56,460 bases of DNA, taken from contig JAUMWV010000005.1 of NCBI GenBank assembly GCA_030529455.1, positions 1 through 56,460 of the forward strand, written 5' to 3'. A program made the translations under genes and the position numbers. Source of the DNA: Propionibacteriaceae bacterium (GTDB lineage: Bacteria > Actinomycetota > Actinomycetes > Propionibacteriales > Propionibacteriaceae). The notes beneath the pieces are model-generated. The model saw only the letters and a list, made by a program, of their open reading frames with translations, did not search any database and was not told where the DNA came from. Within the stretch, counting starts at the first letter, position 1. Every line of letters starts with the position of its first letter. Below, piece after piece: positions 52,536 through 56,460 of this stretch.

Positions 52536-53294
52536 CTACCCGGCCGGGGGCGGGGCAGGGCGGCACCTCGAGGAGTACAGGTGGGATTCGACGAAATCCT
52601 CGGCGTTCAGCGCCCACCCCACGATGATGACCGCGGCCTGCCGCAGCCCGGCACGCTCCACCTGGTCGCAGATGTCTGCCAGCGTGCCGCGCAGGATCAG
52701 CTCGGCTGGCTGGCTCACCTGGGAGCCGACCACCACCGGGCAGTCGGCCCCGTAGTGCTGGATCAGGGTGGCCGAGAGCCGCCGGATGTGGCGGATCGCG
52801 AGGTGCAGCACCAGGGTGGCGCCGGTGCGGGCGAAGTTCTCCAGCGCCTCCGTCTCGGGCATCTTCGTGGAGTCCCGCTGCGCCCTGGTCAGCACGATCG
52901 ACTGGCTCACCTCCGGGACCGTCAGCTCCTTGCCGATGATCGCCGCGGTCGCCGCGTAGGCCGGGACGCCGGGGGTCACGTCCCAGCCGACCCCGGCGGC
53001 GTCCAGCCGCCTGGTCTGTTCGGCGATGGCCGAGTAGATCGACGGGTCGCCTGAGCACAGCCGCGCCACGTCCTTGCCTTCGGCGTTCGCCCGGACCAGG
53101 ATCTCGGTGATCTCGTCCAGGTTGAGGTATTGGGTGTCGACGAGCTCGGCCCCCGCCGGGCAGTGGCTCAGCACCTCGGCGTCCAGGTAGGTGCCCGCGT
53201 AGAGGCAGACGGGGGAGGAGTTGAGCAGACGCACCGCGCGCAGCGTCAGCAGGTCGGCCGCGCCCGGTCCGGCGCCGATGAAGTGAACGGTCAT
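52536..53294 (-). CDS. cobM: Precorrin-4 C11-methyltransferase
   Basis: ATG 53294 (MTVHFIGAGPGAADLLTLRA) overlaps the cobL stop, with GGAGGA upstream. About 252 residues, as usual. SAM-binding motifs: GAGPGAADLLT at the start, ARLCSGDPSIYSAIAEQ near residue 77, and TPGVPAYAATAA near 106. It transfers a methyl group to C11 of precorrin-4. Follows cobL and precedes the riboswitch-controlled cbiMNQO on the same strand. Confidence 0.94.
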   Translation of the reverse strand: MTVHFIGAGPGAADLLTLRAVRLLNSSPVCLYAGTYLDAEVLSHCPAGAELVDTQYLNLDEITEILVRANAEGKDVARLCSGDPSIYSAIAEQTRRLDAAGVGWDVTPGVPAYAATAAIIGKELTVPEVSQSIVLTRAQRDSTKMPETEALENFARTGATLVLHLAIRHIRRLSATLIQHYGADCPVVVGSQVSQPAELILRGTLADICDQVERAGLRQAAVIIVGWALNAEDFVESHLYSSRCRPAPPPAG

Positions 53295-54490
53295 GATATG
53301 TCCTCCGGTTTCACGGTTGCCCAGTGGGTGACGGCCCGCGCGGGCGTCCACGACAGGTAGCGGCCGAGCGGCTCGGCGCGTTCGACGCTGATCCGGCGCA
53401 ACTCCCCGCCGTAGCGGGCGCGGGCGGCGACCAGCAGGGCCTCGGAATCCAGCGTCACGGTGTGCACCACGATGCGCCCGCCGGGGCGGAGGCGGGCATA
53501 GGCCTCGTCGATCAGCTCCGGCGAGACGCCGCCGCCGATGAACACCGCGTCGGGGGCGGGCAGATCCGCGATGGCCTCGGCCGAGGACCCGCGCACCACT
53601 TTGAGGTTGACCGCCCCGACGTTGAGGGCGTTGCGGGTGATCCGTTCGGCGCGAGCCGCGTCCCGTTCGACGGCCAGCGTGCGGCAGCTGCGGTGGTGCA
53701 GCGCCCACTCGATGCCGACGCTGCCAGCCCCGGCGCCCAGATCCCACAGCGTCTCCCCAGGCATGGGGCGCAGGGACGCCAGCGCGATCGCCCGCAGCTC
53801 CCACTTGGTGAGCTGGCCGTCGTTGTCGAAGACGGCGTCGGGCAGGCCGGGACTGGTGCCCAGCGCGGGCCCGGTCTCGCCGAGTTCCACGGCGACGATA
53901 TTGAGGGGCGAGCCGGGGCTGGCGCTCCATTCGGCCGCGATCCCGCTGGTCAGCTTCTCGTGTTCGGTGCCGAGGTCGGCCAGCACCGTCATGCGCGCCT
54001 CCGGCCAGCCCGAGGCGACCAGTTCCTCGGCCACGTGGGCCGGGGTGGCGGCATTCGGCGACAGCAGCAGGACCCGGCGTCCCGGGGTGAGATGGCGGCG
54101 CAAAGCGGCGGCGGGGGAGGTCAGCAGGCTCACGACCTCGGTCTGCTCGCTGGACCAGCCCAGCCGCGCACGGGCGAGCGTCACCGACCCGACGGCCGGA
54201 CGCACCCGGACCGCGGCGGCACCGAAGTGCCGGATCAGGGTCGTGGCGATCCCGGCCTGTAGGGGGTCCCCGGTGGCTAGCACCACGATCCGGGTCTCGT
54301 CGCGGTCGGCGAACAGGGCGTCCAACCCGGCCAGCAACGGGCTCGGCCAGGGGTGGCGCGGCGCGGTGAAGCGGTCGGGCAACAGAGAAAGCAGGCGCGG
54401 CGACGAGACGATCTTGCCCGCGGACGCCACGATCGCGGCGGCTTCGTCGTCCAGGCGCCCGTCGGCGCCCACCCCAATCACATCGATCAC
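53291..54490 (-). CDS. cobL: Precorrin-6Y C5,15-methyltransferase (decarboxylating), CbiE-CbiT fusion
   Basis: GTG 54490, 399 residues, the length of fused CobL. The N-terminal CbiE half (1-200) opens MIDVIGVGADGRL and contains LATGDPLQAGIAT and TALIRHFG-like sequence; the C-terminal CbiT half carries a Rossmann SAM site LWDLGAGAGSVGIEWALHH near residue 247 and PDAVFIGGGVSPELID near 314. It methylates C5 and C15 and decarboxylates the ring. Coupled to cobM. Divergent from a methyltransferase gene. Confidence 0.94.
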   Translation of the reverse strand: MIDVIGVGADGRLDDEAAAIVASAGKIVSSPRLLSLLPDRFTAPRHPWPSPLLAGLDALFADRDETRIVVLATGDPLQAGIATTLIRHFGAAAVRVRPAVGSVTLARARLGWSSEQTEVVSLLTSPAAALRRHLTPGRRVLLLSPNAATPAHVAEELVASGWPEARMTVLADLGTEHEKLTSGIAAEWSASPGSPLNIVAVELGETGPALGTSPGLPDAVFDNDGQLTKWELRAIALASLRPMPGETLWDLGAGAGSVGIEWALHHRSCRTLAVERDAARAERITRNALNVGAVNLKVVRGSSAEAIADLPAPDAVFIGGGVSPELIDEAYARLRPGGRIVVHTVTLDSEALLVAARARYGGELRRISVERAEPLGRYLSWTPARAVTHWATVKPEDIS

Positions 54491-54629
54491 CTGCTCAGCC
54501 TAGGGGATCTGGCTTGCTCCTGGCGCGGGCCACCCGGGCTGACCAGCCCGCGCGCGCCGGTGAGGCGGTGCGGGAGGTGCCGTGGCCGCAGGATTCCCCT
54601 CGCCGGGTGGGCGGCGCTACGGTGTCCCG

Positions 54630-55247
54630 GTGAGCGAATTCGATGACCTGGCCGAGAGCTGGGACGAGGACCCGGGGCGGGTGGAACGGGCGAGGGCCAT
54701 CGCCGCCGGGATCCGCGGCCGGTGCGAGCTGAGCGCCCAGACCGCGGTCCTGGAGGTCGGCGCCGGAACCGGGGCGATCGGCCGTGCGCTGGCCAGGGAC
54801 GCCGGTTCGGTGGTGCTGCTGGACCCCTCGGCTGGCATGGCCAGGGTTGCGCGGCGGCGGGCCGACGAGGATGGCCTAACCCGGGTGCGGGTGGTGCACG
54901 GCGGCCTAGACGAGGTCGCCGGAGAGATCTACGACCTGCTGATCGCCGCCATGGTGTTGCACCACATGGACGATACCGGCGAGGCGCTCGGCCGGTTCGC
55001 GGACCTGCTGAGCGACGGCGGCCAGCTCGCGATCGCCGACCTCGACACCGACACCAACGGCCAATACCACGGCGAGGCCTTCGCCGGTCACCACGGCTTC
55101 GACCGGGACGAGCTCGGCCGGGCACTGTCCCGGGCGGGGTTCTGCGACCTGGAGTGGAGCAGCGCCTGTCAGGTGACCAAGACCGTCGCCGACGGTCAGG
55201 AGCGGGTCTTTTCGGTCTTCCTCGTCACGGCGCGCAAGGGGGGCTGA
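54630..55247 (+). CDS. Class I SAM-dependent methyltransferase
   Basis: GTG 54630 (VSEFDDLAESWDEDPGRVERA) is chosen because upstream codons look noncoding. About 205 residues. The SAM motif is VLEVGAGTGAIGRAL near residue 42, with the acidic loop VVLLDPSAGMARV near 64 and MVLHHMDDTGEALG near 107. It is of the UbiE/SmtA-like type, with no visible substrate clue. It lies between cobL (divergent) and the second cobalamin riboswitch, so a link to cobalamin is only suggested by place. Confidence 0.85.
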   Translation: MSEFDDLAESWDEDPGRVERARAIAAGIRGRCELSAQTAVLEVGAGTGAIGRALARDAGSVVLLDPSAGMARVARRRADEDGLTRVRVVHGGLDEVAGEIYDLLIAAMVLHHMDDTGEALGRFADLLSDGGQLAIADLDTDTNGQYHGEAFAGHHGFDRDELGRALSRAGFCDLEWSSACQVTKTVADGQERVFSVFLVTARKGG

Positions 55248-55289
55248 GCCCGAACCGGGGGCGAAGAGGCGCGCACCGGTGAGGACGTG

Positions 55290-55385
55290 CGATACTTGCT
55301 GACGTCCGCGAGGAATCCGGTGCGAATCCGGAACGGTCTCGCCACTGTGAGCTTTTAGGCAAGTCAGGTCGTCGCGGACGAGATC
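55290..55385 (+). ncRNA. Cobalamin riboswitch upstream of the chelatase subunit
   Basis: Core motifs AGGAATCCGGTGCGAATCCG near 55311-55330 and GGTCTCGCCACTGTGAG near 55335-55351 match the B12-box; GGCAAGTCAGGTC near 55358-55370 follows. CGTCCGCG (55303-55310) and CGCGGACG (55373-55380) are exact complements and would form the closing stem. It ends 40 bases before the chelatase ribosome-binding site. Confidence 0.92.
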
Positions 55386-55393
55386 ACCACTAC

Positions 55394-55419
55394 CGGCGAG
55401 CGTAGTCACTCGCCAGGAG
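55394..55419 (+). promoter_or_regulatory. Hairpin directly before the chelatase Shine-Dalgarno
   Basis: GGCGAG (55394-55399) and CTCGCC (55408-55413) form a hairpin that abuts the ribosome-binding site AGGAGG (55414-55419). It may be the riboswitch expression platform for control of translation; no T-rich terminator is seen. Confidence 0.5.
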
Positions 55420-55425
55420 GATTCG

Positions 55426-56460
55426 ATGCAGCAGTTCCCCTTTACCGCGATCGTCGGCAGCGCCGACATGGCGCTGGCTCTGCAACTCACCGCGATCTCG
55501 CCCGCCATCGGCGGCGTCCTGGTGCGCGGCGAGAAGGGCACGGCGAAGTCGACCATGGTGCGCGCGCTCGCGGCCGTCCTGCCCAACGAGGAGGTGATCG
55601 CCGGGTGCCGCTTCGGGTGCGACCCGGCGGCCCCCGATGCCTCCTGCCCCGACGGGCCGCACCCGGGCGATGCCTGTTCGGTCAGCCAGCCCGCGCGGCT
55701 GGTGGAACTCCCCGTCGGCGCGACCGAGGACCGGGTCACCGGCTCCCTCGACGTGCGCAAGGCGCTGGCCTCCGGCCAGACCACCTTCGCGCCGGGCCTG
55801 CTGGCCGCGGCCCACCGGGGCATCCTGTACGTGGACGAGGTCAACCTGCTACACGACCACCTCGTCGACCTGCTGCTGGACGCGGCAGCGATGGGCCGGA
55901 ACACCGTCGAGCGGGACGGCATCTCCGCGAGCCACGCCGCCCGGATCGTCCTGGTCGGGACCATGAACCCCGAGGAGGGGGAGCTGCGCCCCCAGCTGCT
56001 CGACCGGTTCGGGCTGACCGTCGAGGCCACGGCGTCCCGGGACGTCGCCGAACGCACCGAGGTCATCCGCCGCCGCCTGGCCTTCGACGCCGACCCGGCC
56101 GGGTTCGCCGCCCGGTTCGCCGAGGACGAGGCGGCGCTGACCCGGCGGATCGTCGCCGCGCGTGCCCTGGTCTCCCACGTCGAGCTGAGCGAGTGGGCGC
56201 TCACCAAGATCTCGACGGTGTGCGCCGGGTTCGAGGTCGACGGGTTGCGGGCCGACATCGTCACCGCGCGGGCGGCCATGGCGCACGCCGCGCTGGAGGG
56301 ACGCACCCACATCACCCGGGAGGACATCCGCACCGCAGCCCGGCTGGCGCTGCCGCACCGGCGGCGCCGCAACCCCTTCGACGCTCCCGGCCTCGACCTC
56401 GACCTGCTGGACGAACTGCTGGGCGACGACGAACCCGAACCACCCGCCCCGGAACCCGAA
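55426..56460 (+). CDS. Magnesium/cobalt-chelatase AAA+ subunit, ChlI/BchI-like (3' end outside window)
   Basis: ATG 55426 with AGGAGG; the reading frame is open for 345 codons to the window edge, so it is a partial gene. Walker [12 protein letters not shown] near residue 35 and Walker [21 protein letters not shown] near 130 mark the AAA+ core, with [22 protein letters not shown] (sensor region) near 185. A cysteine-rich insert near 60-85 ([14 protein letters not shown]) is typical of the BchI-BchD-type putative cobaltochelatases of actinobacteria, which drive CobN metal insertion. The acidic Pro-rich end ([12 protein letters not shown]) would be the linker to a C-terminal VWA domain. B12 riboswitch control supports a cobalt role. 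Confidence 0.93.
   Translation, partial: MQQFPFTAIVGSADMALALQLTAISPAIGGVLVRGEKGTAKSTMVRALAAVLPNEEVIAGCRFGCDPAAPDASCPDGPHPGDACSVSQPARLVELPVGATEDRVTGSLDVRKALASGQTTFAPGLLAAAHRGILYVDEVNLLHDHLVDLLLDAAAMGRNTVERDGISASHAARIVLVGTMNPEEGELRPQLLDRFGLTVEATASRDVAERTEVIRRRLAFDADPAGFAARFAEDEAALTRRIVAARALVSHVELSEWALTKISTVCAGFEVDGLRADIVTARAAMAHAALEGRTHITREDIRTAARLALPHRRRRNPFDAPGLDLDLLDELLGDDEPEPPAPEPE

Overview
The window is a stretch of high-GC, gene-dense actinobacterial chromosome. The family is inferred from gene content: a coproporphyrin-dependent heme cluster with an adjacent radical SAM/SPASM gene, cobalt uptake and cobalamin genes behind two B12 riboswitches, PspA-PspAA, and a class II DAHP synthase. 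This suggests a Propionibacteriaceae-like organism; the phylum is secure and the family is not. Gene order from memory resembles the mycobacterial Rv2178-Rv2215 region (aroG, acyltransferase, NlpC/P60, exonuclease-UvrC-like, trpD, ctaE-qcrCAB, ctaF-ctaC, IscA-like, glycerate kinase-like, DUF3043, gcvT, pepB, sucB) and the Rv0955-0957 block (perM-purN-purH). No insertion sequence, prophage, CRISPR array, tRNA or rRNA was seen, and no gene-free gap exceeds 300 bases.

Layout. 1-5.8 kb: end of sucB, lpdA, pepA, gcvT and small membrane or hypothetical genes. 5.9-8.2 kb: pspA-pspAA-glycerate-kinase-like operon and erpA. 8.3-11.2 kb: ctaC-ctaD-ctaF. 11.3-18.2 kb: heme block, hemY (frameshifted)-hemE on minus and hemA-hemH-hemQ-radical SAM on plus. 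18.3-19.8 kb: ECF sigma factor with a membrane partner. 19.8-23.9 kb: NatAB-like ABC exporter and a DesK/NarL-type two-component system. 23.9-27.7 kb: serine hydrolase, amidase and a guaB1 gene broken by an in-frame TAG. 27.7-33 kb: qcrB-qcrA-qcrC-ctaE with divergent ctaG. 33-36.9 kb: pseudo-receiver, trpD, prepilin peptidase, sunset-domain protein, ppiase, lone AsnC-type domain. 36.9-42.6 kb: exonuclease/GIY-YIG protein, NlpC/P60 hydrolase, PlsC-type acyltransferase, class II DAHP synthase, MBL-fold protein. 42.6-49 kb: secreted-domain membrane protein, perM, purN-purH-folD-DUF3017. 49-56.5 kb: cobalamin block cobK, cbiMNQO, cobM-cobL, a methyltransferase and the start of a chelatase AAA+ subunit, with two cobalamin riboswitches.

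How the parts fit. Heme made by HemA/HemE/CgoX/CpfC/ChdC supplies the cytochrome bcc-aa3 branch (qcrCAB, ctaCDEF, ctaG) encoded on both sides of it, and erpA could serve Fe-S proteins including the Rieske protein. Uroporphyrinogen III is the branch point to the cobalamin genes. The strongest biological lead is the radical SAM/SPASM gene directly behind hemQ, a candidate oxygen-independent counterpart of an oxygen- or peroxide-dependent heme step. The two lesions (hemY +1 frameshift, guaB1 Lys-to-amber) are either real decay or sequence errors and need read-level checking.
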